64,000 nt of DNA, taken from the NCBI GenBank assembly GCA_025869365.1, contig JAOZVV010000173.1:62001-126000 (forward strand), read 5' to 3'. Below, one piece after another: positions 1 to 9,184 of the stretch. Positions within the stretch are counted from its first letter, which is position 1. Each line of letters begins with the position of its first letter. Under the pieces are notes generated by a model. It was given only the letters and a program-made list of their open reading frames with translations. It did not search any database and had not been told where the DNA came from. The position numbers and the translations under genes were made by a program. This stretch comes from Pseudonocardia sp. (GTDB taxonomy: Bacteria; Actinomycetota; Actinomycetes; Mycobacteriales; Pseudonocardiaceae).

Positions 1-1565
1 TCGTCCACGCTCAGGTCGGGCACCTCGATGCCGTCGATCTTGGCCTGGCGCAGCCGGACCATGCGGTCGTGGTTGTCCGGGTCGTAGGAGATCGAGCCAC
101 GCCCGTCGGCCTTCTCCAGCCCGCCGATGCGGTGCTCCAGGCCCGGGGTGCCGGGCACCGCCCACGGGCGGGCCAGGGTGTCGGCATCACGCAGGTAGGG
201 CCAGAACTCCCCGGACCCGTCCGGGGCGTTGGGCTCGGTCGCGAAACCGGGATCCACCGGCTCCAGCGCGCTCGCGTCGGGCACCTTCCACGGCTCCGAG
301 CCGTTGGCCAGCGAACCGTCCGAGAGCAGCATGACCGGGGTCCGGTAGCGCACCGCGATCGCGGCCGCCTCGATCGCGGCGTGGAAACAGTCCCCCGGCG
401 ACTGCGGCGCGATGATCGGCAACGGGGCCTCCCCGTTGCGCCCGTACATCGCCTGCAACAGATCCGCCTGCTCGGTCTTCGTCGGCAACCCCGTGCTCGG
501 CCCACCACGCTGCACGTCCACGACCAGCAACGGCAGCTCCAACGCCACCGCCAACCCGATCGTCTCCGACTTCAACGACACCCCCGGACCCGAGGTGGTC
601 GTCACCCCCAACGCCCCACCGAAGGACGCGCCCAACGCGGCCCCGACCCCGGCGATCTCGTCCTCGGCCTGGAAGGTGGTCACCCCGTAGGCCTTGTGCT
701 TGCTCAACTCGTGCAGGATGTCCGAGGCCGGGGTGATCGGATAGGCCCCCAGGAACACCGGCAACCCGGTGACCCGCCCGGCCGCGACCAGCCCGTAGGA
801 CAACGCGGCGTTCCCGGTGATCTGACGGTAGGTCCCGGTCTGCAGCTTCGCCGGCGCCACCTCGTAGGTCACCGCGAACGCCTCGGTGGTCTCCCCGTAG
901 GCATGCCCGGCCTTGAACGCCAGGATGTTGGCCTCGGCCAGGTCCGGGCGTTTGGCGAACTTCTCCCGCAGGAACCGCTCGGTGCCCTCGTGCGGGCGGT
1001 GATACATCCACGACAACAACCCGAGCGCGAACATGTTCTTCGCCCGCTCGGCGTCCTTCTTGCTCAACCCCGTCGACTCCAACGCACCCTTGGTCAGGGT
1101 GGCCATCGCGACCTCGTGCACCGCGAAATCGGCCAACGAGTCGTCCTCGAGCGGGTTGGCCTCGTACCCGACCTTGGTCAGGTTCCGCTTGGTGAACTCA
1201 TCGGTGTTCACGATGAGCACCCCACCCTTGGGCAGGTCGGCGATGTTCGCCTTCAACGCCGCCGGGTTCATCGCCACCAACACATCCGGGCGGTCCCCCG
1301 GAGTCAGGATGTCGTAGTTGGCGAAATGCAACTGGAACGACGACACCCCCGGCAACGTCCCGGCAGGCGCCCGGATCTCAGCCGGGAAGTTCGGCAACGT
1401 CGACAGATCATTGCCGAACGTCGCGGTCTCGGAGGTGAACCTGTCACCGGTGAGCTGCATCCCGTCACCCGAGTCACCCGCGAAACGGATGACCACCCGA
1501 TCTCGCTGAACCACCTCAGGCTCTCCCTCGGTAGCGTGCTCGACGGCGGTGTCGCTGGTCGTCAT
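1..1565 (-). CDS. korA: 2-oxoglutarate:ferredoxin oxidoreductase subunit alpha (KorA), partial
   Basis: This subunit belongs to the CoA-dependent 2-oxo acid:ferredoxin oxidoreductase that converts 2-oxoglutarate to succinyl-CoA while reducing ferredoxin, an anaplerotic/TCA step in actinobacteria. The frame opens at an ATG at 1565 and runs off the left edge, about 521 codons. The N-terminal gamma-type domain carries RFAGDSGDGMQLTG near residue 28. The central pyrimidine-binding part carries LGAYPITPASDILHEL and GVTTTSGPGVSLKSE, both family hallmarks. KorB would be expected just outside the window. The long open frame on the opposite strand is a codon-bias shadow. The substrate assignment rests on the fused gamma-alpha layout and overall similarity; another 2-oxo acid is possible. 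Confidence 0.93.
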   Translation of the reverse strand, partial: MTTSDTAVEHATEGEPEVVQRDRVVIRFAGDSGDGMQLTGDRFTSETATFGNDLSTLPNFPAEIRAPAGTLPGVSSFQLHFANYDILTPGDRPDVLVAMNPAALKANIADLPKGGVLIVNTDEFTKRNLTKVGYEANPLEDDSLADFAVHEVAMATLTKGALESTGLSKKDAERAKNMFALGLLSWMYHRPHEGTERFLREKFAKRPDLAEANILAFKAGHAYGETTEAFAVTYEVAPAKLQTGTYRQITGNAALSYGLVAAGRVTGLPVFLGAYPITPASDILHELSKHKAYGVTTFQAEDEIAGVGAALGASFGGALGVTTTSGPGVSLKSETIGLAVALELPLLVVDVQRGGPSTGLPTKTEQADLLQAMYGRNGEAPLPIIAPQSPGDCFHAAIEAAAIAVRYRTPVMLLSDGSLANGSEPWKVPDASALEPVDPGFATEPNAPDGSGEFWPYLRDADTLARPWAVPGTPGLEHRIGGLEKADGRGSISYDPDNHDRMVRLRQAKIDGIEVPDLSVD

Positions 1566-1691
1566 ATCGAGGTCAGTCCCCGGTTCCGGTGGGTAAACGA
1601 ATGTCCGGACGAAGGCTAACGTCCGGTATCGACGCCTGTCCCTCGACCCTGCCTGATGTCACAGTCGCCACGTTCCGCCGGACGGGTGAGA

Positions 1692-2450
1692 TCATCGCTT
1701 GCTGATCCGCTTCTGCAGGGCCGTGACCCGCTGTTTGAAGTCCTCCGAGTGCACGGACTCGGCCTGGGCCCTGACCTCGATCTCGGTCGCCTCGGCGTGC
1801 GAGATCGGGCCCGCGGTGATCCGCATCGTGGCCTTGGTCGTCTCGATGAGGCCCCGGGACGCCGACGCGGCCCGGGACGCCAGCTCCTGCGCCCCCGCGA
1901 GCAGCGCCTCGTCGTCGTCGTAGCGGCGGTAGACGAGGCCGAGCCGCTCCGCCTCGGTGGCGTCGAGGACGTCGCAGAACAGCGTGAGGGCCTTGGCCGC
2001 CTGGGTGCCGAGGGCACGGTCGGCCATCCAGGTGTAGCCGCCACCGGGGTGCAGGCCGAGCTGCATGAACCGGGCGTCGAACTTCGCGCCGGGCCCGGCG
2101 AGCCGGACGTCGCAGGCCAGGGCGAGGTTGAGCCCGGCACCGACGGCCGCGCCGTTGACGGCGGCGATGGTGGGCAACGGGCAGTTCGCCACGGCGAGGA
2201 AGCCCGAGTAGACGTTCCGCAACCTCGCCGGATCGGCACTCTGCAGCTCGCCGAGGTCCCCGCCGGCGCAGAACGCGGGCGCCTCCCCGGTGATCACGAT
2301 CGCGCCGACCGAGGGATCGGCCACCGCGTCGTCGAGAGCGCTCACGAGCTTGCCCGCGAGCTCCAGGTTCATGGCGTTGCGCCGTTCGGGGTTGGACACA
2401 GTGAGCAGGGCGACGCCGTCGTCGACCTTTGTCCGCACTTCGCTACTCAT
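1692..2450 (-). CDS. enoyl-CoA hydratase/isomerase family protein
   Basis: A 252-residue crotonase-fold protein, the usual size for single-domain members that hydrate or isomerise enoyl-CoA thioesters in the cytoplasm. Visible signatures are the NPERRNAMN substrate-loop start, the oxyanion-hole stretch FCAGGDLGEL near residue 70, and VNGAAVGAGLNLALACD near residue 105. The usual second catalytic acid region reads FMQLGLHPGGGYTW, so one of the two glutamates of classical hydratases appears replaced. The exact reaction is therefore open. The start is ATG 2450 with no strong Shine-Dalgarno. It is divergent from the thioesterase at 2520 and lies downstream of korA on the same strand with a 126-bp gap. 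Confidence 0.85.
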   Translation of the reverse strand: MSSEVRTKVDDGVALLTVSNPERRNAMNLELAGKLVSALDDAVADPSVGAIVITGEAPAFCAGGDLGELQSADPARLRNVYSGFLAVANCPLPTIAAVNGAAVGAGLNLALACDVRLAGPGAKFDARFMQLGLHPGGGYTWMADRALGTQAAKALTLFCDVLDATEAERLGLVYRRYDDDEALLAGAQELASRAASASRGLIETTKATMRITAGPISHAEATEIEVRAQAESVHSEDFKQRVTALQKRISKR

Positions 2451-2519
2451 GCTGTGATCCTGACATCGAGACGCCGTTCGCGGGTGCTCCGTCCGCGCGA
2501 CATCGATTACGGTCCGCTC

Positions 2520-3071
2520 GTGTCCCGCCCTTTACCGCTGTCCGCCAGACCCCTCGACCCACCGGACTCGGTGGAGCGTCCCGTCCCGGTCGAGGGGGCC
2601 CCGGCGCCCGGGGCGCCCATCCCCAGGCACTACGCCGGATGCTTCGCGTGCGGGGACGGTGAGCACGGCCTGCACCTGCGGTTCGTCGCGGGCGAGGACC
2701 TCAGCGTGACCGGTGAGCTGGTGGTCCGCGAGGCCCACCAGGGAGCACCCGGGCTGATCCACGGCGGGGTGCTCGCCGCGGCCTTCGACGAGACCTTCGG
2801 CGCGCTGAACGAGTTCGTCGGTGAGACGGCCGTCACCGGTCAGCTGAACACGAGCTACCGCAGGCCCGTCCCGGTCGGGTCGACCGTGCACCTGAGCGCG
2901 CGGCTCGAGGGCCGCGAGGGCCGCAAGCTGTGGATGCGCGCCACCGGCCGGCTCGACGACCCGGACGGCCCGCTGGTGGCGGAGGCGTCCGGGCTGTTCG
3001 TGATCGTGTCGCCCAGCCACTTCGCCGAGCACGGGTCCGCCGTCCCGGACCGCAGCGCCGTGAACCCCTAG
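2520..3071 (+). CDS. PaaI-type hotdog thioesterase
   Basis: A 183-residue hotdog-fold acyl-CoA thioesterase of the PaaI/YbgC-like group. The N-terminal motif [15 protein letters not shown] is followed by the hotdog helix segment [17 protein letters not shown], where the conserved HGG and acidic residue sit. I chose GTG 2520 because homology begins a little downstream of it and the frame farther upstream only antisenses the enoyl-CoA hydratase. The gene is divergent from that hydratase with a gap of about 70 bp, so the two may share a promoter region. Substrate unknown; hydrolysis of a CoA thioester is inferred from fold only. Confidence 0.82.
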   Translation: MSRPLPLSARPLDPPDSVERPVPVEGAPAPGAPIPRHYAGCFACGDGEHGLHLRFVAGEDLSVTGELVVREAHQGAPGLIHGGVLAAAFDETFGALNEFVGETAVTGQLNTSYRRPVPVGSTVHLSARLEGREGRKLWMRATGRLDDPDGPLVAEASGLFVIVSPSHFAEHGSAVPDRSAVNP

Positions 3072-3153
3072 CCGACGCACAGGTCGGGCCCGGAACACCG
3101 CTCCGACCCGGCTCGTTGACGCTGCAGGTACCGAGCGGAGAGGCGAGAGCGGC

Positions 3154-4014
3154 GTGCACAGGCACATGAACGGGTTGCGGACGGCGGTCCTCCTCGGCGG
3201 GATGAGCGCCCTGGTCCTGCTGATCGGCGGCCTGGTCGCCGGACGGACCGGCCTGATCCTCGCGTTCGTCGTCGCGCTCGGGATGAACGGCTACGCCTAC
3301 TTCAACTCCGCGAAGCTCTCGCTGCGCGCGATGCACGCCCGCCCGATCACCGAGACCGAGCATCCGGGCATGTACCGCATCGTCCGGGAGCTCAGCCAGC
3401 GTGCGCGCCAGCCCATGCCACAGCTCTACCTCAGCCCCACCAACGCCCCCAACGCGTTCGCCACCGGGCGCGACGCGCGGCACGCCGCGGTGTGTGCCAC
3501 CACCGGCCTGCTCGACCTGCTCGACGAGCGGGAGCTGCGGGCCGTCCTCGGGCACGAGCTCAGCCACGTCTACAACCGGGACATCCTGATCTCCTGCGTC
3601 GCCGGGGCGATGGCCAGCATGATCGGGTTCCTGGCGAACATCGCGATGTTCAGCGGGCTGTTCGGCGACGGTGACGGCGAGCGGCCCAACCCGGTCGCGG
3701 TGATCCTGATCGCGATCCTCGGGCCGATCGCGGCGGGTGTCGTGCAGATGGCCGTCAGCCGGTCCCGGGAGTACCAGGCGGACGCGTCCGGGTCCGAGCT
3801 GACCGGGGACCCGCTGGCCCTGGCCTCAGCGTTGCGCAAGCTCGAGTACGGCGTCGCCCGGGCCCCGCTCCCACCCGAGCCGAACCTCGTCGCGCAGTCC
3901 CACCTGATGATCGCCAGCCCGTTCCGGCCCGGGGAGCAGATGGCGAGGCTGTTCTCCACCCACCCGCCGATGGCGGACCGGATCCGGCGCCTGGAGGAGA
4001 TGGCCCGCCGCTGA
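3154..4014 (+). CDS. htpX: M48-family zinc metalloprotease HtpX
   Basis: Membrane-bound zinc endopeptidase involved in quality control of membrane proteins. The 286-residue length is normal for actinobacterial HtpX. Two hydrophobic segments lie at about residues 8-30 and 31-50, the zinc motif HELSH sits at about 134-138, two more membrane segments follow at about 145-165 and 175-195, and the third zinc ligand is the glutamate of SREYQAD near 206. The GTG start at 3154 is preceded seven bases upstream by AGGCGAG; an internal ATG at 3166 is the alternative. It converges on the coiled-coil protein gene ending at 4020. Confidence 0.93.
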   Translation: MHRHMNGLRTAVLLGGMSALVLLIGGLVAGRTGLILAFVVALGMNGYAYFNSAKLSLRAMHARPITETEHPGMYRIVRELSQRARQPMPQLYLSPTNAPNAFATGRDARHAAVCATTGLLDLLDERELRAVLGHELSHVYNRDILISCVAGAMASMIGFLANIAMFSGLFGDGDGERPNPVAVILIAILGPIAAGVVQMAVSRSREYQADASGSELTGDPLALASALRKLEYGVARAPLPPEPNLVAQSHLMIASPFRPGEQMARLFSTHPPMADRIRRLEEMARR

Positions 4015-4019
4015 GCCGG

Positions 4020-4820
4020 CTAGTCGGGTGCGGGGCCTTCCCCGCGGGCGAGCCGCTCGACCTCCGCCACCCCGCCCCGCAACGCGTCCAGCTCGCCGCC
4101 GAGCTCGTCGACGACCCGCCTGCCCGGCCCGTCCCCGGACGACGCCGCCATGGCGAGCACCTCGACCGCCCGGGTGTTCAGGCTCTCCAGGCCCAGCGCC
4201 GCCGACTGCAGGCGGGCGAGCGCGGTCTCCCGCGCCTGCGCCAGCCTCGAGTACGCCGCCAGTTGCTGCTCGACGCTCGCGAGCCCGGACTCGTGCTCGG
4301 CGCGGACCTCACCGCTGCGGGCCCGCCGGATCTCCGACGCCAGCCGGGCGCGCTCGTCGCCGAGGTCGCGGGCCGGGATCCGGGCCATGGCCTGCTCGAA
4401 CGCCGTGGCCTGGCCGGCCAGCCTGCGGACCGCGGTGTCCGTCGTCGAGGCCTTGTCCCGGACGTCCCGGACCTGCTCGCGGGTGACGCCCGCCGCGGCG
4501 CCCTCCACCGTCTCGTCGAGCCTGTGCAGGGCCGCGTCCGCGCGGTCCAGCCAGCGACGCGCCTCGGTGCCCCGCGGCGGTTCCGGCAGTTCGGTGGGGC
4601 CCGGCGGGTCGTGCGGCGACGGCAGGCCGGGGGCGGAGCGCCGGTTCAGCAAGGCGTCGCTGCCGACCTTCACGCCGTAGACGACGGCGGCGACCCCCAC
4701 GCCGAGCGCCACCCCCACGCCGCCGGCCGGGATGACGGCCCAGGCCATCCCGCCCGCGACCGCGCCGACCACGGCGGCCCAGGGGTCCACGAGCCGTTCC
4801 CGGAGTCCCACGCGATGCAT
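4020..4820 (-). CDS. membrane-anchored coiled-coil protein of unknown function
   Basis: A 266-residue protein that I cannot assign to a named family. Residues 10-50 form one or two closely spaced hydrophobic helices rich in Gly/Ala/Val. A proline-rich linker follows (about 65-85), then a long Ala/Arg/Glu-rich helical region from about 85 to the end with coiled-coil-like heptads. It lies 16 bp downstream of the substrate-binding/VWA fusion on the same strand, so the two are probably co-transcribed. The ATG at 4820 directly abuts GGGAGG, leaving no spacer. The GTG at 4811, nine bases from that sequence, may be the true start. The C-terminus is acidic and lacks motifs. Confidence 0.7.
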   Translation of the reverse strand: MHRVGLRERLVDPWAAVVGAVAGGMAWAVIPAGGVGVALGVGVAAVVYGVKVGSDALLNRRSAPGLPSPHDPPGPTELPEPPRGTEARRWLDRADAALHRLDETVEGAAAGVTREQVRDVRDKASTTDTAVRRLAGQATAFEQAMARIPARDLGDERARLASEIRRARSGEVRAEHESGLASVEQQLAAYSRLAQARETALARLQSAALGLESLNTRAVEVLAMAASSGDGPGRRVVDELGGELDALRGGVAEVERLARGEGPAPD

Positions 4821-4836
4821 CCTCCCAGCTCAGGGA

Positions 4837-6657
4837 TCAGAAGTTCGAGATCACGTTCGTCATCACGCTGCGGATGCTCTGCTCGTCCCCCGAGTCGTAG
4901 GCCGCCGCCCGGGTCGCCTTCGCGATCCGGGTCAGCACGTCCAGCGAGGCGTCCTCGCCGTAGGCGATCGGGAAGACCCGGACGAGCCGTGACGTGTCCT
5001 CCGTGTCCAGCCCGGTGACCAGGCCGTCGAGGTCGTCGTCCGGCGGGTACTCGTTCACCCCGTCCGTCAGCAGCACGACGGCGTTGATCCGGTTCGGGTC
5101 GTACGTCGCCTCGACCTGGGCGACGGCCGCCTTCGTCGTCGCGTACAGCGCCGTCCCGCCGCCGGGCTCCAGCGAGGTGATCACCCGCTGGTAGTCGTCC
5201 CGCACCTGGGCGACCGGCCCCGGCGGGACCACCACGCGGTACGGCACCCTGCTCCCGCCGAGCGGGGTGCTGAACGTCCACAGGCTCAGGACGTCGGAGT
5301 CCCCGAGCTGCCCGAGACCCTCGACGGCCGCCTCCTTCGCCAGGTCCAGCCGTGTCCCGGTGCCGACGGGTTCGCCCATGGAGCCGGACACGTCGAGCAC
5401 GAACACCAGGTTGGCCTTCTTCCGCAGGTCCTTCCAGGACGCGACGACCTGGTCCAGCACCGCCGCACCGGGCGGCTTCAGCACGGTGAACGCCCTGTCC
5501 GGCAACAGCCCGTTCTCGCGGGACAGCGGGGCACCGGGGACCCCCTCGAAGGTCCGGAACGCGGCGTCGGTGAAGCGCCTCTGCTGCTCCTCCGCACGCA
5601 GGAAGCCGAGGAAGTCCGCCGCGGCGGCACGCTTCGGGTCGTCGACCCAGCTCGCGGTCAGCGTCATGAACGGGTTGTCCGACACGAGTGTGCCGTCCCG
5701 CGGGTACACCGCGACGAGCGGGACACGCGGCTTCGGGCCCTGACCGGCCGTCGCCGGGTCACCGCTCGGGTTGCCCTGGTTGTAGTCCCAGACGGACTTC
5801 TCCTCGACGGTCACCGCGCTGATGTAGGACAGCGCGTTCCCGCGGGACGCGGCCTCGGAGAGGTTCTGCAGGAACGTCAGCGTGGTGTCCCCGTAGTGCA
5901 CGACGCTGCTCTCGACGCCCTGGACGAACTGCCGGTACTGCGGGTCCGCGACGTCCGCCGCGGTCAGGTCCGTCGACCGTCCGGTGGCGGCGAAGAAGGC
6001 GGCGACGGTGGCGTTGAGCCCGGAGGTCGAGAGCGTCGGGTTGGTCTTGCCGAGGGTGAACGTCCCCCACTCGGGATGTCCCTGGCCGCCCCAGCCGGCC
6101 GGGTCCGCCGCGAGCGCGGCCAGGTCGGTCCAGCCGATCTCCTTGTCCGGCCAGCCCAACGCCTCGGCCATGGGCTGCGGCATCGCGATGACCAGCGGCG
6201 TCTGCGCGATGGAGGGCTTGTCCACCGGGACCAGGGCGGGCCGGTCCGCCGAGGTCAGCCGCTGCTGCAGGACCGACGCCCAGGAGCTCGCCGCGGGCGA
6301 CCAGACGTCCGGTCGTGGCCCGTTCACGGCCTCGTTCCAGTCCGCCGCCAGCGCCTCCGCCGCCGCACCCGAGGCCAGCGGGGTCACCCGGACGTCCGCG
6401 CAGCCGCCGTTCACGTCCCGGTCCGCGCGGTTGTAGTCGTCCGCGACCGCGGTGAGCAGGGCCGCCTTCTCCGTCGACGCGGTGACGTTCAGCGGGGTGC
6501 AGTCCGCCCGTTGCGCGCGGGTGGGGACGTCCCCGCCGGTGTCGTCGCCACCGGTGACGGCGACCCGGACGACGACGACCAGGGCCGCGCCCACCGCGAG
6601 GGCGATCACCAGCGCGATCCGGTTGCGGCGACGGGGTGTTCCGGACGGTCGGGTCAA
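4837..6657 (-). CDS. substrate-binding plus von Willebrand factor A domain protein
   Basis: A 606-residue secreted or lipid-face protein. The N-terminus has basic residues then one hydrophobic helix (about 13-33), a signal anchor. Residues 55-390 resemble a periplasmic substrate-binding domain (extracellular solute-binding type 1/11), and a VWA domain follows with the metal-site motif DVSGSMGEP starting at about residue 422 and LLTDGVNEYPPDDD near 520. The start is TTG at 6657, chosen because a perfect AAGGAGG lies six bases upstream. VWA domains bind protein or metal partners; the ligand of the first domain is unknown. The gene heads a two-gene unit with the coiled-coil membrane protein. Confidence 0.85.
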   Translation of the reverse strand: MTRPSGTPRRRNRIALVIALAVGAALVVVVRVAVTGGDDTGGDVPTRAQRADCTPLNVTASTEKAALLTAVADDYNRADRDVNGGCADVRVTPLASGAAAEALAADWNEAVNGPRPDVWSPAASSWASVLQQRLTSADRPALVPVDKPSIAQTPLVIAMPQPMAEALGWPDKEIGWTDLAALAADPAGWGGQGHPEWGTFTLGKTNPTLSTSGLNATVAAFFAATGRSTDLTAADVADPQYRQFVQGVESSVVHYGDTTLTFLQNLSEAASRGNALSYISAVTVEEKSVWDYNQGNPSGDPATAGQGPKPRVPLVAVYPRDGTLVSDNPFMTLTASWVDDPKRAAAADFLGFLRAEEQQRRFTDAAFRTFEGVPGAPLSRENGLLPDRAFTVLKPPGAAVLDQVVASWKDLRKKANLVFVLDVSGSMGEPVGTGTRLDLAKEAAVEGLGQLGDSDVLSLWTFSTPLGGSRVPYRVVVPPGPVAQVRDDYQRVITSLEPGGGTALYATTKAAVAQVEATYDPNRINAVVLLTDGVNEYPPDDDLDGLVTGLDTEDTSRLVRVFPIAYGEDASLDVLTRIAKATRAAAYDSGDEQSIRSVMTNVISNF

Positions 6658-6742
6658 CCCGGGCCTCCTTGGGTCGGCGGGCGCCCACGCTCACCGGTGG
6701 ACGGGTCCTTGATCGTTCGTCGCGACCGGATCGTTGCGGTCC

Positions 6743-7672
6743 CTACGGTTCGACGGCCGCCCGGGCCGTGGAGGCACCGTGCGCCGCCGCCACGGCCATC
6801 ACGTACTCGCCGTAGCCGGACTTCGCCTGCGCCGCACCGAGGGCGTGGCAGGCGTCCGCGTCGATGAAGCCGCGCTGCAGGGCGATCTCCTCGACGCACG
6901 CGATCCGCACGCCCGTCCGGTGCTCCAGCACCTGGACGTACTGGCCCGCCTCGAGCAGCGAGTCGTGCGTCCCGGTGTCCAGCCAGGCGAAACCGCGGCC
7001 GAGGTCGACGAGCCGGGCCTCGCCCGCGTCCACGTACGCGCGGTTGACGTCGGTGATCTCCAGCTCCCCGCGCGGCGACGGCTTGAGGGTGGCGGCGATG
7101 CCGACGACCTGGGAGTCGTAGAGGTAGAGCCCGGTGATGGCCCGGTTGGACCGGGGGTGCTCGGGCTTCTCCTCGATGTCGATCAACCGGCCGTCGTCGT
7201 CCGCGACACCCACGCCGTAGCGCTGCGGATCGCGCACCGGATAGCCGAACAGGACCGCCCCGTTGCCCTCCGGGTCCGCCGCGCCCCGGACGATCCGGGC
7301 CGAGCACTCGCGCAGCGTCTCGGCGAACCGCTGGCCGTGGAAGATGTTGTCCCCCAGGACGAGCGCGCAGGAGTCGTCCCCGATGTGCTCCTCGCCGATC
7401 AGGAACGCCTGGGCGATGCCGTCCGGGCTCGGCTGGGCGGCGTAGGTCAGCGTGAGCCCGAGCTCCGAGCCGTCCCCGAGGAGCCTGCGGAACAGTGCCT
7501 GCTCCTCGGGCGTGGTGATCACCAGGATCTCCCGGATCCCGGCGAGCATCAGCACCGAGAGCGGATAGTAGATCATCGGCTTGTCGTAGACCGGCAGGAG
7601 CTGCTTCGACACCCCTCGGGTGATCGGATGCAGTCGCGTGCCGGTGCCGCCGGCCAGGATGATCCCCTTCAT
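6743..7672 (-). CDS. rfbA: glucose-1-phosphate thymidylyltransferase
   Basis: Makes dTDP-glucose from glucose-1-phosphate and dTTP, the first step of dTDP-L-rhamnose supply for the arabinogalactan linker and other glycans. The nucleotidyltransferase signature [20 protein letters not shown] lies right at the N-terminus, followed by VLGDNIFHG and the sugar-site [11 protein letters not shown]. The ATG at 7672 gives 309 residues, the usual family length. It sits about nine bases after GGGAGG, whereas an ATG at 7690 would fall just upstream of that Shine-Dalgarno sequence. No other rhamnose genes are adjacent; the neighbours are the VWA protein and a divergent AraC regulator. Confidence 0.95.
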   Translation of the reverse strand: MKGIILAGGTGTRLHPITRGVSKQLLPVYDKPMIYYPLSVLMLAGIREILVITTPEEQALFRRLLGDGSELGLTLTYAAQPSPDGIAQAFLIGEEHIGDDSCALVLGDNIFHGQRFAETLRECSARIVRGAADPEGNGAVLFGYPVRDPQRYGVGVADDDGRLIDIEEKPEHPRSNRAITGLYLYDSQVVGIAATLKPSPRGELEITDVNRAYVDAGEARLVDLGRGFAWLDTGTHDSLLEAGQYVQVLEHRTGVRIACVEEIALQRGFIDADACHALGAAQAKSGYGEYVMAVAAAHGASTARAAVEP

Positions 7673-7725
7673 TGCCGAGGATCCTCCCATGCGAAAGCGT
7701 CGGTCCCGTACGCCATGCTGCCGGG

Positions 7726-8541
7726 GTGACCGAATCGTCCACCACCAGTGAGTACGGCGTCCTCGGCGTGCGGGGGGTGGACTTCACCCTGGAACGGTTC
7801 GCGCCGGCGCCGGATCTGGCCGGGCTCGTCGAACGGCACTGGGTCGTGAGCTGGGCACTGCCGCCGGGGAGACGGGCCTCGGTCACCCTGCTGCCGCATC
7901 CCTGCGTCAACGTGGTTCTGGACCGGGGGAACCTCGCGATCGCGGGGGTCGGCCGGGAGCGCTTCACCTATCCCTACGCCGGCGAGGGGCGGGTGTTCGG
8001 CGTGAAGTTCCGGCCGGGTGCGTTCCTGCCGTTCCTCGGCGAGCCGGTCTCGTCGATCACGGACGTCACGATGCCCGCGTCCCGGCTCTGGGGCCGTCCC
8101 GCGGACGAGCTCGCGGCGGCGATGACGGGCCCCGTCCCCGAGCTGATCGAGCGTGCGGAGGCGTTCCTGCGCGCGCGGTGGCCGGAGCCGGATCCCCACG
8201 TCGTGCTGGTGGGGGGCATCGTGGCGGCGCTGCTGCGGGACCGGTCGACGAGCCGGGTGGAGGACGTCGTCGAGCGGTTCGGGATCGCGCCGCGCACCCT
8301 GCAGCGGTTGTTCGCCCGCTACGTCGGGGTGAGCCCGAAGTGGGTGCTGCGCCGCTACCGGCTGCACGAGGCCGCCGCCCGGCTGGCCGAGGAGCAGGAC
8401 CGGCCGTGGGCCGAGGTGGCCGCGGAGCTCGGCTACTTCGACCAGTCGCACTTCATCCGGGACTTCACCGCGGCGATCGGCCTGACCCCGGTCGCCTACG
8501 CGCAGGCGTGCCGGAGGCACCAGGAGCCGGTCAGTGCCTGA
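7726..8541 (+). CDS. AraC-family transcriptional regulator
   Basis: A roughly 271-residue regulator with an N-terminal DUF6597-like sensing region (about residues 20-130, including a [15 protein letters not shown] stretch) and a C-terminal double helix-turn-helix. Recognition segments are [19 protein letters not shown] and [20 protein letters not shown] at 7726 was chosen because the homology starts just after it; an in-frame ATG at 7672 would overlap the divergent rfbA start codon. No clear Shine-Dalgarno is visible, so leaderless translation is possible. The gene is 38 bp ahead of a thioesterase, a possible target. The effector is unknown. Confidence 0.85.
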   Translation: MTESSTTSEYGVLGVRGVDFTLERFAPAPDLAGLVERHWVVSWALPPGRRASVTLLPHPCVNVVLDRGNLAIAGVGRERFTYPYAGEGRVFGVKFRPGAFLPFLGEPVSSITDVTMPASRLWGRPADELAAAMTGPVPELIERAEAFLRARWPEPDPHVVLVGGIVAALLRDRSTSRVEDVVERFGIAPRTLQRLFARYVGVSPKWVLRRYRLHEAAARLAEEQDRPWAEVAAELGYFDQSHFIRDFTAAIGLTPVAYAQACRRHQEPVSA

Positions 8542-8578
8542 TCTGGGTTTCTCATCGATATCCAGATAGGCTCGGCCC

Positions 8579-9073
8579 ATGACCGACGTGCGGCTGGACC
8601 GGGAACGCGCCTACAGCTGGGACGATCCGCGCGGCATGGCTGCCGGGGCGGAGCTCGACGGGCTCACGCTGCTGCGGAGGGTGGCGGACGGATCGCTCCC
8701 GGCGCCGCCCATCGCGCAGACCATGGGCTTCGATCTCGAGTCGGTGGAGCGCGGCCGTGCCGTCTTCGTGCTCACGCCGGCGGAGTACCACTACAACCCG
8801 ATCGGCTCGGTCCACGGCGGCGTCTACGCGACGCTGCTGGACTCGGCGTGCGGGTGTGCCGTCCACAGCACGCTGCCGGCCGGGGTCCGGTACACCAGCG
8901 TGGACCTGAACGTGAAGTTCCTCGGCCGGATGACCACGGACACGGGGCTGGTGCGCTGCGAGGGCTGGATCGTGCACGGCGGCCGTTCGACCGTGCTGGC
9001 CAGGGCGGAGCTGCGGAACGAGGCGGGAAGGCTGCTCGGTGAGGCGACCTCGACCTGCCTGATCCTGCACTGA
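8579..9073 (+). CDS. PaaI-family hotdog thioesterase
   Basis: A 164-residue single hotdog-domain protein of the PaaI/DUF4442-like group, expected to cleave short or aromatic acyl-CoA thioesters. The core signature is YNPIGSVHGGVYATLLDSA at about residues 77-95, with the catalytic-site HGG and downstream Asp. The second half carries YTSVDLNVKFLGRM, the typical central strand. It lies 37 bp downstream of the AraC regulator, so a regulator-target unit is plausible. It is not closely similar to the other hotdog protein at 2520, which has the CFACG N-terminus. Substrate not deducible. Confidence 0.85.
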   Translation: MTDVRLDRERAYSWDDPRGMAAGAELDGLTLLRRVADGSLPAPPIAQTMGFDLESVERGRAVFVLTPAEYHYNPIGSVHGGVYATLLDSACGCAVHSTLPAGVRYTSVDLNVKFLGRMTTDTGLVRCEGWIVHGGRSTVLARAELRNEAGRLLGEATSTCLILH

Positions 9074-9184
9074 TCGCCCGACCGGCACCGCCGGATCCCG
9101 GTGTTCCGGCCCGGAGGTCGATCTTCATTTCTGCACATGTGAACGATCGTGCAGACTAGGAAGTCGACCAGGGGAGGCTCATCG

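Noticed and set aside
69-1619. 516-codon open frame on the plus strand opposite korA
   Set aside because: It is arginine- and proline-rich with no domain. The minus strand reads a clear KorA, so this is a codon-bias shadow.
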